This document shows, one piece after another, positions 49,376 to 57,485 of a DNA stretch of 64,000 bases; position 1 is the stretch's first letter, and the number at the start of each line of letters is the position of its first letter. The stretch is taken from positions 62,001-126,000 of the forward strand of contig NZ_QLLC01000002.1 of NCBI RefSeq assembly GCF_003350205.1, in the 5' to 3' direction. The DNA comes from Brevundimonas bullata. Lineage in GTDB: Bacteria; Pseudomonadota; Alphaproteobacteria; Caulobacterales; Caulobacteraceae. The notes below the pieces were generated by a model. The model saw only the letters and a program-made list of their open reading frames with translations. It had not been told where the DNA came from and ran no database searches. A program made the translations under genes and the position numbers.

Positions 49376-50146
49376 TCAGGCGACGCGGCGCGCCTGCATG
49401 GGGGCGAGGGCGTCGGCGCCGACCAGACTTTCGAAGGCGGGGCGGGCCAGGACGTAGCCCTGGATCAGGCTTGCGCCGAGGTCTTTTAGGGTCTCAAGTT
49501 CGTCCTGGGTTTCGACGCCTTCGCAGATGGTCTGAATGCCCAGGTCGGCCATCAGGCCCAGCAGGGATTTGACGATCTTCTGCTTGGCCTGATCGCGGTC
49601 GATGTCGCGGATCAGCTCCATATCCAGTTTGACGATGTCGGGCTGGAATTTCGACAGCAGGCCCAGACCCGCATAACCGGCGCCGAAGTCGTCGATCGCG
49701 GTCTTGAAGCCCATGGCGCGGTAGGTGCGCAGGATGTTCAGCAGGTGGTTGGCGTCCAACTTCTCGTCTTCGGTGAATTCGAAGATGATCCGGTCGAGCG
49801 GAAAGCCGGTGCGCATGGCCGTCGCCAGCGTCAGGCGAATGCAGGCCCGCGGTTCATAGACCGCATTGGGCATGAAGTTGATCGACAGCCGCGCGCCGTC
49901 TCGCGGCAGGTCCAGGGCGGTGGCCAGTTCGATGGCCTTGACCCGGCACTGCTGGTCGAAAGCATAGCGGTTGTCGTCCGCGACCTGGCTCAGGACCGAA
50001 TAGGCGCCTTCGCCGCCGACGCCGCGCACCAGTGCCTCGTGGGCGAAGATCGTCTGGGACGCCACGTCGACGATGGGCTGGAAGGCCATCGAGAAGGGCA
50101 GATCGAACCCGGCGCCGTCGCGGCAGCCCTCGCATCCCGTCGCCAT
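49376..50146 (-). CDS. Stand-alone EAL-domain c-di-GMP phosphodiesterase
   Basis: A 256-residue protein made almost entirely of one EAL domain. Catalytic motifs appear intact: EAL at residues 37-39 (HEALVRG), the Asn in LSINFMPN, Glu in IIFEFTED, the double Asp of AIDDFGAGYAGL, Lys in IVKLDME, Glu in CEGVET and Gln in LIQGYVLARP. It should hydrolyse c-di-GMP to pGpG. A Cys-rich start (CEGCRDGAG) precedes the domain. It lies 3 bp upstream of the BLUF gene in one probable operon, divergent from a soluble chemoreceptor. Confidence 0.9.
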   Translation of the reverse strand: MATGCEGCRDGAGFDLPFSMAFQPIVDVASQTIFAHEALVRGVGGEGAYSVLSQVADDNRYAFDQQCRVKAIELATALDLPRDGARLSINFMPNAVYEPRACIRLTLATAMRTGFPLDRIIFEFTEDEKLDANHLLNILRTYRAMGFKTAIDDFGAGYAGLGLLSKFQPDIVKLDMELIRDIDRDQAKQKIVKSLLGLMADLGIQTICEGVETQDELETLKDLGASLIQGYVLARPAFESLVGADALAPMQARRVA

Positions 50147-50344
50147 CGCTCACGCTCCCTGCTGATTGGATATCTGCGTAGGGCTGCGCCTCTTTACGAA
50201 ATCTTGCAGTCGGCGGCTGTGCGCGGAAAAAGTGAACAGGGCGCAGACCGAAACGCCAGGCGAAACCAGCACGTTTTCTTAACGAACCCGCTCCTAGAAG
50301 CCGCGCCCCATGTCCGCCCTGCGGGCTGTAGTTTCGAGACGACC

Positions 50345-51727
50345 ATGTTTGCACGTACGCGCGACCGACGGCTGGCTGAAACGGAACTGCGCGAGATGCG
50401 CGCGATGCTCTCGGCCTTGCAACGCTCCCAGGCCGTTATCGAGTTCGACCTTCAGGGCCATGTCCTGACCGCCAACCAGAACTTTCTGAACGTGCTGGGC
50501 TACGCCCTCGACGAGGTTCGCGGCCGTCACCATCGGATGTTTCTGGATCAGGACGAGGCGCGCTCGACGGCCTACGCCGCCTTCTGGGCGCGCCTGAACA
50601 ACGGGGAGTTCATCGCCGACAAGTTCACTCGGTTCGGCAAGGGCGGCCGGCGCGTCGTCATTGAGGCCACCTACAATCCGATCCTCGACGAGCAGGGCGC
50701 GCCCTATAAGGTCGTCAAGTTCGCGACCGATGTGACCGCCGCCGAAGAGGAGAGGGCGCGCCGCGCCGAGAGCGATCGCCTGGCGGCGCAAAATCAGGCG
50801 GCGGCGGTGTCGGGCGCCGGGGGCGCGCTGGAGGCGCTGGCGGCGGGTGATCTGACGTATCTGATCACGACGCCCTTCCCCGAAAACTACCGCCTGCTGC
50901 GCACGAACTTCAACAAGGCGATCACGTCGCTGGATTCCGCCATGGGCGTGATCCGACACAGCGCCGGCGCGATGCAGTCGGGAGCTATCGACATCAGCGA
51001 CTCGGCCGAAGACCTGATGCGACGTACCGAGCGCCAAGACGAAAGCCTGAAGAAGACGACCGTCGCGCTGGAACAGGTCGCCGCGACCGTGCGCCAGACG
51101 ACCGACAATGCACGCGCCGCCGACGACGTGGTGGTGCAGACGCGCGCCCTGGCGGAAAGCGGCATCGCCGTTCTGGGCCGGGCCGTGGGCGCGATGGAAG
51201 AGATCGAACGGGCGTCGCGCCACATCGGCGAGATTATCGGCGTCATGGACGAGATCGCCTTTCAGACCAATCTGCTCGCGCTCAACGCCGGGGTGGAGGC
51301 CGCGCGCGCCGGGGAGGCCGGCCGCGGCTTCGCCGTCGTAGCGGCGGAGGTGCGCGCCCTGGCCCAGCGCTCGGCGGACTCGGCGCGGGAAATCAAGCTG
51401 TTGATCTCCTCCAGCACCGCCAAGGTCGACGACGGCGTGGCCCTGGTGCGGCAGTCGGGCGAGGCCCTGACCGCCATCAACTCGGGCATCAGGGAAGTCA
51501 GCGACCTGATGACCGAGGTTCGGGGATCGACCGCCGACCAGGCCCATCGCCTTGTCGAGGTCGACAGCGCCATCGCCGACATGAACCAGGTGACGCGCCA
51601 GAACGCCGGCATGGTCGAGCAGCTGAGATCGGGCAGCCTGAGCCTGCGCGCCGACTGCGCCGAACTGACCGATCTGATCGCGCGTTTCAGGATCACGAAG
51701 GATCAGCCCCTGTCGGTCGCGGTCTAG
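50345..51727 (+). CDS. Soluble PAS-domain methyl-accepting chemotaxis protein
   Basis: A 460-residue cytoplasmic chemoreceptor. A PAS domain covers about residues 20-140 (IEFDLQGHVLTANQNFLNVLGY). A HAMP-like linker and MCP signalling domain follow, with hairpin tip IGVMDEIAFQTNLLALNAGVEAARAGE (read across two segments). No transmembrane helix, and no CheR-binding pentapeptide at the C-terminus (ends LSVAV). The ATG at 50345 begins the protein; the frame is open farther left but through noncoding sequence. Divergent from the EAL-BLUF pair across 198 bp, which may indicate a shared light or redox response. Confidence 0.9.
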   Translation: MFARTRDRRLAETELREMRAMLSALQRSQAVIEFDLQGHVLTANQNFLNVLGYALDEVRGRHHRMFLDQDEARSTAYAAFWARLNNGEFIADKFTRFGKGGRRVVIEATYNPILDEQGAPYKVVKFATDVTAAEEERARRAESDRLAAQNQAAAVSGAGGALEALAAGDLTYLITTPFPENYRLLRTNFNKAITSLDSAMGVIRHSAGAMQSGAIDISDSAEDLMRRTERQDESLKKTTVALEQVAATVRQTTDNARAADDVVVQTRALAESGIAVLGRAVGAMEEIERASRHIGEIIGVMDEIAFQTNLLALNAGVEAARAGEAGRGFAVVAAEVRALAQRSADSAREIKLLISSSTAKVDDGVALVRQSGEALTAINSGIREVSDLMTEVRGSTADQAHRLVEVDSAIADMNQVTRQNAGMVEQLRSGSLSLRADCAELTDLIARFRITKDQPLSVAV

Positions 51728-51946
51728 GGACGCGCGCCGGGCGGCGAGACCCTTAAGCCGGAAATTCACCAGCGGCCTGATCCACTTTCGGCCATGCCGC
51801 GTAAACCGGGCGCTGTCTGACAAGGTCAGCTCGTTTTATGTGCCAGCGAGATGTCACGTTGGCTCGTTGAGGGCGTGTAGCCGGAGCCTCGCTTCAATGC
51901 GGGCGCCGGGCGCGGCGTCTTCGGCTTCATGAAAGAGGGATGAAGA

Positions 51947-52729
51947 ATGTTCAGGACGATTTTGCTTTCCACCGTCGTTGCGCTTTCGGCTGCCGGCGCG
52001 ACCCAGGCTCAAACCGCCCCCGGCCGCTGGACGGTCAGCCTGGAAGCCGGGGCCGAGTTCCCGACTGGCGGCGACGTGCATGGCGGGGCGACGGCGGCGG
52101 TGCCGGACCTCGGCCCGCTCAATCCCGACCTGGCCGGGGTCAACGCTGAACTGCGCATCCAGTCGCGCAGCTTCGACGACATCTACGGCGAGGGGATGAA
52201 CCTGGGCGCCGAGTTCGCCTATGGCATGAGCAATAACGCCGAGGTCTTCGGATCGGTGCGCTACATGCAGGCTGACGAGGGCCGCGTGCAGGTGGGCGGC
52301 GCCTTCGTGCCGGCGCTGGACACGACCCTGCCGGTGTACGGGACCTTCGGCGAGTACAAGGCCTATGCCCTGGAAGCCGGCTATCGCCAGTACTTCGGCG
52401 CGGGTGCGTTCAAGCCCTACGTCGCCGGGCGTCTGGGCGCGGTCTTCACCGACAAGATCAACGCCACGTTCGAGATCCCGGACGCCGCCATCACCATCGC
52501 GGATGCGCCCTTCTACGACAGCTCCACCAGCTTTACGGCGGGCGTGGATGTCGGCCTGTCCTATGCCTTTAATGAGCAGGTCTCGGTGCAGGCCGAGACG
52601 GGGATTCGCTACATCTCCAGCCTGAGCGACGACGACAGCGCCATCGGCGGTCTGGGGCTGGCGTCGATCAACGGGGTCGGCGACCGCACCTATGTGCCCG
52701 TGACCCTGCGGGCCAGGTTCGCCTTCTGA
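51947..52729 (+). CDS. Outer-membrane beta-barrel protein
   Basis: A 260-residue exported protein. The signal peptide ends near residue 22 (GATQAQ), and alternating amphipathic strands follow (MNLGAEFAYGMSNNAEVFGSV, AYALEAGYRQYFG, FTAGVDVGLSYAF), ending with the aromatic terminal RARFAF expected for BAM-inserted barrels. The size suits an 8-12 stranded barrel of the OmpW/OprF-like porin-fold group. I cannot name the family. A GAGGG ribosome site precedes the ATG and a terminator follows. Confidence 0.8.
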   Translation: MFRTILLSTVVALSAAGATQAQTAPGRWTVSLEAGAEFPTGGDVHGGATAAVPDLGPLNPDLAGVNAELRIQSRSFDDIYGEGMNLGAEFAYGMSNNAEVFGSVRYMQADEGRVQVGGAFVPALDTTLPVYGTFGEYKAYALEAGYRQYFGAGAFKPYVAGRLGAVFTDKINATFEIPDAAITIADAPFYDSSTSFTAGVDVGLSYAFNEQVSVQAETGIRYISSLSDDDSAIGGLGLASINGVGDRTYVPVTLRARFAF

Positions 52730-52733
52730 GTCC

Positions 52734-52772
52734 AGGCCCCGGGGTCGAGAAACGGCTCCGGGGCTTTCCTTT
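52734..52772 (+). terminator. Rho-independent terminator after the beta-barrel gene
   Basis: GCCCCGG (52736-52742) pairs with CCGGGGC (52758-52764), extended by G-T and G-C pairs toward a 7-nt loop, and is followed by TTTCCTTTC. Confidence 0.7.
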
Positions 52773-52910
52773 CGGGCGCAAAGCCGCCTGTCGCGCCGCG
52801 TCCACAGGCTTGCCGATCCATGGCGACCGCCGCAGGATCGTTTCGTCGCGGATCGCGACCGTCAGAGATCCTTCATACGGCCCAATCGAAAACAGCTGAT
52901 CGTCCTCGCC

Positions 52911-53951
52911 GTGGCCGTCCTGGTCGGACTTGCCGCCGTGACGGCGGTGGTCCTGTGGCGCCGCCCGCCCGAGGTGGCGGTGGCGATGGTCAAGCCGCAG
53001 ACGGTGGAGCTGGCTCTGTCGGTGGTGGGACGGGCGCGGCCTATGGATCTGGTTCAGGTGGCGTCGCCCAATCCAGGTCAGGTGGTGCGTCTGATGCATG
53101 ACGACGGCGACCGCGTCGCGGCCGGCGCGCCCCTGGCCGTCATCCTCGCCTCTGTCGAGCAGGCCCAGACCGAGGCCGATCTGGCGCGTGAACGCGCCGC
53201 CCGCGCCGAGGCCGCCGACGCTCGCCTGAAATACGAGCGCACCCGGACGCTGAACGAGCGGGGCTTCGCCGCGCCGGCCGCCCTGGACGCCGCACGCACC
53301 GCCTTGCAGGCCGCCGAGGCCAATGTCGTCGCCGCCGCCGCCGCCGTGCGGGCCTCCGCCGAACGCACGCGGGAGTTCACCATCCGCGCCCCGATGAGCG
53401 GGGTGGTGCTGGTGCGGCCCATCGACAACGGCCAGGTGGTCGCCGCAGGCGAGACCCTGTTCGAACTGGGATCGGCGACCGGCGTCGAAATCCGTGCCGA
53501 GGTCGAGGAAGCCTACGCTGACGCCCTTCGGCCGGGCATGTCCGCCCGCGCGGCCCTGTCTGGAACCTCGACGATTTTCGCCGCCCGCGTGACCGAGGTT
53601 TCGCCCCAGGTCGACGCGGCCACGGGCGGTCGGCTGGTGAAGCTGGCGCCCGAGGCGGGCCCGTCCCTGTCTCCCGGTCGCTCGGTCGATGTGACCATCG
53701 TCGTCGGTCAGCGACCCGGCGCCGTCGTCCTGCCGCGCAGCGCCGTGGCCGACGCCACCGCAGCGCCCAAGGTCTATGTGGTCGACGCCGATGACATCGT
53801 GCGCGAACGCGCCGTCGTCGTTGCGCGCTGGCCCACGGTCAACGCCCTGATCGAGCGCGGTCTGGCAGCGGGCGACCGCGTGATTCTGGACCCCGCCTCG
53901 GCCCGCGTCGGCGCTCGCGTCCGACCTGTGGCGCACAAGACGGACGGGTAA
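52911..53951 (+). CDS. HlyD/MacA-type periplasmic adaptor of an ABC exporter (DevB-like)
   Basis: A membrane-fusion protein of 346 residues from the GTG at 52911. Barrel-sandwich lipoyl halves (GQVVRLMHDDGDRVAAG and APMSGVVLVRPIDNGQVVAAG), a coiled-coil hairpin (about residues 80-150) and beta-barrel segments are recognisable. The natural N-terminus is doubtful: upstream in frame, codons for RPNRKQLIVLAVAV form an obvious basic-plus-hydrophobic anchor, but no ATG, GTG or TTG opens it. An ATA at 52875 or a CTG at 52896 are the only candidates. It lies 4 bp before the permease gene. Confidence 0.85.
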   Translation: MAVLVGLAAVTAVVLWRRPPEVAVAMVKPQTVELALSVVGRARPMDLVQVASPNPGQVVRLMHDDGDRVAAGAPLAVILASVEQAQTEADLARERAARAEAADARLKYERTRTLNERGFAAPAALDAARTALQAAEANVVAAAAAVRASAERTREFTIRAPMSGVVLVRPIDNGQVVAAGETLFELGSATGVEIRAEVEEAYADALRPGMSARAALSGTSTIFAARVTEVSPQVDAATGGRLVKLAPEAGPSLSPGRSVDVTIVVGQRPGAVVLPRSAVADATAAPKVYVVDADDIVRERAVVVARWPTVNALIERGLAAGDRVILDPASARVGARVRPVAHKTDG

Positions 53952-53955
53952 GGCC

Positions 53956-55161
53956 GTGTTCGCCCTCAAGGTCGCGCGGCGGTATCTGCTGTCCAACCCC
54001 AGCCAGACCCTGCTGCTGATCGCGGGGGTGGCGCTGGGGGTGACGGTGTTCGTCTTCATCACCGCCCTGATCGCCGGCTTGGCCGTGCGGCTGACCGATC
54101 AGGTCACGGGCGACAGCGCCCATGTCAGTCTGGAGCCGCCGACCCGCGTGGCGCGGGTTCTGGCGGGACCGGACTTGCCGGTGGAATCGGTCGCCCTGGT
54201 GTCCACCTTCCAGCGCAAGCAGATCCGCGACTGGCCGATGATCGTGCAACTGCTGCGGGCCAACCCCGCCGTCTCGGCCATCAGCCCGCAGATATCGGGC
54301 AGCGCCTTCCTGGTGAAGAGCGAGGCGGTGTCGCCGGTCTCGATCCTGGGCGTGGACCCGCAGGGGATCGACGCCATCTCGCAGATCACGCCGAAGATCA
54401 TCAGCGGCGACGGCGATCTGGGCGCGGACGGCCTGCTGATCGGGGTGCACATGGCCGAGGATCTGGGCCTGAGTGCAGGGCAGTCCATCCTGCTGCGGAC
54501 CGACCGCGGCGTGGAGCGTCAACTGACGGTGAAGGGCGTGTTCCGCACCGGCCTGCAGAGCCTGGATGAACGGGTGGCCTTCATGTCGTTGCAGACGGCG
54601 CGTCCCTTGTTCGTCCTGCCCGAAGGCGTGACCAATATCGAGGTCAAGCTGAAGAACCCGGACGACGCCCGCGCGGTGGCGCGTTTTCTGGCCGATGCGA
54701 CGGGCCTGCGCGCCACGCCCTGGCAGGAAAAGAACCTGAGCCTGGAGGACGCGCTGACGGCGCAGGGGCAGACCGGAACCCTGATCCAGATATTTTCGCT
54801 GATCTCCATCATCATCGGCGTGGCCAGCGCTCTGGTCCTGTCCGCCTACCGACGGCGCGGCGAGGTCGGCATCATGCGCGCCTTCGGCGTGCCGGGCGGC
54901 TTCATCCTGTGGGTCTTCCTGCTGCAAGGCCTGATCATCGGGCTGGTCGGCGCCCTGATCGGCTGCGCCAGCGGCTACGGCCTGTGTCTCTGGCTGCAAG
55001 GGATCGTCAAGCCTGACGGAACCTCGGCCCTGCCCATCGCGCCGGAACAGGGAGGCTATGTCGCGGCCCTGGTGCTGACCACCCTGGGGGCGGTGATCGC
55101 CTCGATCCTGCCCGCCCGTTCGGCCTCCAAGGTCGATCCGTTGCAGGCGATTCAGCAATGA
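53956..55161 (+). CDS. ABC exporter permease, MacB/FtsX type (DevC-like)
   Basis: A 401-residue permease with the FtsX-like four-helix layout: one N-terminal helix (TLLLIAGVALGVTVFVFITAL), a large periplasmic domain (about residues 40-270) and three C-terminal helices, including IFSLISIIIGVASALVLSAY. RRGEVGIMRAFGVPGGFILW is the typical coupling segment. It starts with GTG 4 bp after the adaptor gene and overlaps the ATPase gene start as ATGA. With adaptor and ATPase it forms a DevBCA/MacAB-like type VII ABC exporter; the cargo is unknown. Confidence 0.88.
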   Translation: MFALKVARRYLLSNPSQTLLLIAGVALGVTVFVFITALIAGLAVRLTDQVTGDSAHVSLEPPTRVARVLAGPDLPVESVALVSTFQRKQIRDWPMIVQLLRANPAVSAISPQISGSAFLVKSEAVSPVSILGVDPQGIDAISQITPKIISGDGDLGADGLLIGVHMAEDLGLSAGQSILLRTDRGVERQLTVKGVFRTGLQSLDERVAFMSLQTARPLFVLPEGVTNIEVKLKNPDDARAVARFLADATGLRATPWQEKNLSLEDALTAQGQTGTLIQIFSLISIIIGVASALVLSAYRRRGEVGIMRAFGVPGGFILWVFLLQGLIIGLVGALIGCASGYGLCLWLQGIVKPDGTSALPIAPEQGGYVAALVLTTLGAVIASILPARSASKVDPLQAIQQ

Positions 55162-55880
55162 CGCGCGTTCTGCAAGCGCGGGGGATCGAAAAGGTCTTCC
55201 GCAATGGGGAGGAAGAGACCCGCGTGCTCAAAGGCGTCGACCTGGATCTGGACCGGGGCGAGCTGGTCGCCCTTCTGGGGGCGTCGGGGTCGGGCAAGTC
55301 GACCCTGCTGTCGATCATCGGCCTGTTGCTGCGCCAGTCGGCCGGCTCCCTGTCTATCAGCGGCGAAGCCGTGGACGGCCTGTCCGAGGCCCGCCGGGCG
55401 CGGTTCCGCAACGAGCGGCTGGGCTTCGTCTTCCAGTTTCATCATCTGCTGCCCGACTTCACCGCGATGGAGAACGTCGCCTTTCCCGCCGCCGCGCCCG
55501 CTGGCGGGATTTCGCGCCAGATGCGCGACCGCGCGCGGGGCCTTCTGGCGCGGGTGGGGCTTGAGGATCGCATCGACTATCCGGCGACACGCCTGTCGGG
55601 CGGCCAGAAGCAGCGCGTCGCCATCGCCCGCGCTCTGATGAATCAGCCGGACCTGATCATCGCCGACGAGCCCACGGGCAACCTGGATCGCGACTCGGCC
55701 GATCGCGTGCTGGACCTGATGCGCGAGGTGAACCGGGAGGAGGGGGCGACCTTCCTGATCTGCACCCATGATGAGAGCGTCGCCGCCCGCTGCACCCGCC
55801 GCCTGATGCTCAGCGACGGGCTGCTGATCTCCAATGATGTGGTCGGACACGAGATTCGCGCCGACCTGCCTCATTCCTGA
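55158..55880 (+). CDS. ABC exporter ATP-binding protein (DevA/LolD/MacB-like)
   Basis: A 240-residue nucleotide-binding domain. Walker A is GASGSGKST (about residues 42-50), the Q-loop reads FVFQFHHLLPDFTAMENV, the ABC signature is LSGGQKQRVAIARAL, Walker B is LIIADEPTGNLD and the H-loop lies in LICTHDESVA. All catalytic elements are present. Third gene of the adaptor-permease-ATPase operon, in the order seen in devBCA. Confidence 0.92.
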   Translation: MTRVLQARGIEKVFRNGEEETRVLKGVDLDLDRGELVALLGASGSGKSTLLSIIGLLLRQSAGSLSISGEAVDGLSEARRARFRNERLGFVFQFHHLLPDFTAMENVAFPAAAPAGGISRQMRDRARGLLARVGLEDRIDYPATRLSGGQKQRVAIARALMNQPDLIIADEPTGNLDRDSADRVLDLMREVNREEGATFLICTHDESVAARCTRRLMLSDGLLISNDVVGHEIRADLPHS

Positions 55881-55927
55881 CCCTGATGGCGGGGCATGCC
55901 CGCCGCTCTGATTCAAAGGACCAGACA

Positions 55928-56431
55928 ATGACCTTTTCTCTTTCCCTTCTGGCGGCGGCCGCCTTCCTCAGCGCGGCTCCGGTGCAGGACGCCCCCGCGC
56001 CGGCCAACGGCGTTCTGGTTCGTCAGGACGTGTCTCTGGACCTGGCCAACCGCCTGCTGGACGGCGTCCTGACCACCTGCCACGCCCAGGGCCGGTCGGC
56101 GGTGGCGGCGGTGGTCGACCGTAGCGGCAACCTGGTCGCCTTGCAGCGCGACGACGTCGTCGGTCCGCACAACACCCTGGCGGCGCAACGCAAGGCCTAT
56201 ACAGCGCTGTCGACCAAGACCGCGACCAGCGTCATGGCTGAACGGGCGCGCAATGACCCGACGTCTCAGAACCTCAACACCCTGGACGAACTGCTGCTTC
56301 TGGGCGGCGGCGTGCCCCTGATCGTCGACGGCCAGGTCATCGGCGCCCTGGGCGTGGCGGGCGCGGGCGGCGCGGCCGGCGACGAGGGCTGCGCCATGGC
56401 CGCCATCCGCCAGCATCTGCCGGCGAACTGA
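55928..56431 (+). CDS. Exported GlcG/HbpS-family (DUF336) protein
   Basis: A 167-residue protein with a signal peptide (FSLSLLAAAAFLSAAPVQ) and a GlcG/HbpS domain: SAVAAVVDRSGNLVALQRDDV, KAYTALSTKTAT and LLLGGGVPLIVDGQVIGALGVAGA are hallmarks. HbpS binds haem or iron and modulates oxidative-stress signalling in Streptomyces. The ATG at 55928 is preferred, with AAAGGA upstream and the signal peptide following; a start at 55886 would bury it. It lies 47 bp after the ABC ATPase and may be co-transcribed. Confidence 0.85.
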   Translation: MTFSLSLLAAAAFLSAAPVQDAPAPANGVLVRQDVSLDLANRLLDGVLTTCHAQGRSAVAAVVDRSGNLVALQRDDVVGPHNTLAAQRKAYTALSTKTATSVMAERARNDPTSQNLNTLDELLLLGGGVPLIVDGQVIGALGVAGAGGAAGDEGCAMAAIRQHLPAN

Positions 56432-56534
56432 CGCTCGGACTGAAGGGCGAACGATCGTCGCCCCTGCCGGGCCGGCTGATCCAGAGGGCGAACTGGCGCG
56501 TAACTGACGAAGCACCCTGTGGAGTTTCGAGACC

Positions 56535-56939
56535 GTGACGCGTCTTCATGATCGGACAGAGGCGCCGGGCGCCGGCATGATCGTCTACTATGACGGCGGA
56601 TGCCCGCTCTGCTCTCGGGAAATCAGGGTCATGCGGCGGCTGGACCGTCACCGCCGCCTGTCGTTTCTCGATGTGACGCGACACGATGTCGGCGACATGG
56701 ACCGTGACGCCCTGCTGCGCCGGTTCCATGTGCGCGGGTCGGACGGCCGGACCGTCAGCGGAGCCGCCGCCTTCGCCGCCGTCTGGCGCGAGCTTCCGGC
56801 TCTGAGCTGGCTAGGCCGACTGGCGGCGACCCGACCCGTCGTGGGAATTCTGGAGGCGGCCTACAGAGGCTTCCTGCGCCTTCGTCCTGGGCTGCAGACG
56901 GTCGTTCGTCGCCTGGAACGCGGGGGCGACGGGCTGTGA
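56535..56939 (+). CDS. DCC1-like thiol-disulfide oxidoreductase (DUF393)
   Basis: A 134-residue thioredoxin-like protein. The DxxCxxC motif that gives the family its name is in YYDGGCPLCSREI at about residues 18-30. The fold continues with LSFLDVTRHD and a C-terminal helical part. Function is presumed redox, with no established substrate. GTG start; the stop overlaps the DUF3429 start, and the two families often occur together. Confidence 0.87.
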   Translation: MTRLHDRTEAPGAGMIVYYDGGCPLCSREIRVMRRLDRHRRLSFLDVTRHDVGDMDRDALLRRFHVRGSDGRTVSGAAAFAAVWRELPALSWLGRLAATRPVVGILEAAYRGFLRLRPGLQTVVRRLERGGDGL

Positions 56940-57361
56940 TGCAGGCGCCGCGCCCGGCGATGGTCCTGGGCGGGGCCGGGGTGCTGCCGTTTGTCGGCCT
57001 TACGGGGGCTCTGGCGTTCGGTTTGGGCGATCCCGAGCAGGTCTCGAACGCGCTTCGGCTCTATGGCGCGATCATTCTGTCCTTCATGGGCGGCGTCCAC
57101 TGGGGCGTCGCGACGTGGCGAAACGAAATTCACGCCACGCCCTATGCGGTCAGCGTCCTGCCGGCGCTGTGGGGCTGGGCCATGGCGTTCGTCCCGACGA
57201 CTATGGGCCTGGTCGGGCTGGCCGCCGGTTTCTTGCTCCTGCTGGCCTATGATCTGAGATGCGTCAGACTGGGTGACCTGCCCGCCTGGTATGGCCGACT
57301 TCGTCTGCGGCTGACCTTGGTGGTCTGCTTTTGCCTTATCGCGGCGTCGGCGGTGAGATGA
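56939..57361 (+). CDS. DUF3429 integral membrane protein
   Basis: A 140-residue protein with four to five hydrophobic helices. The family signature is in LRLYGAIILSFMGGVHWGVA (about residues 40-60). A GTG immediately before the ATG (56936) could also initiate. Function unknown. It is encoded in one unit with the DCC-type oxidoreductase, an association seen in other proteobacteria. Confidence 0.82.
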   Translation: MQAPRPAMVLGGAGVLPFVGLTGALAFGLGDPEQVSNALRLYGAIILSFMGGVHWGVATWRNEIHATPYAVSVLPALWGWAMAFVPTTMGLVGLAAGFLLLLAYDLRCVRLGDLPAWYGRLRLRLTLVVCFCLIAASAVR

Positions 57362-57485
57362 CGCGAGCATCAGCGGGCGCTGCATAGAGGCGAAGGCCGC
57401 TCAATACGTAGGTTTCCGTAGCCCACGTACAGATTAACCCGCGAGCAATGCCGAGGGCGGCAAGGGTTAGGCTTGTGAGGTATGC

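Noticed and set aside
49745..50344. A 200-codon upstream extension of the chemoreceptor
   Set aside because: It runs antisense to the EAL gene and through the promoter region; the PAS-MCP protein begins at 50345.
53839..55158. A 439-codon minus-strand open frame opposite the ABC permease
   Set aside because: The permease has convincing helices and coupling motifs; the antisense product is low complexity.
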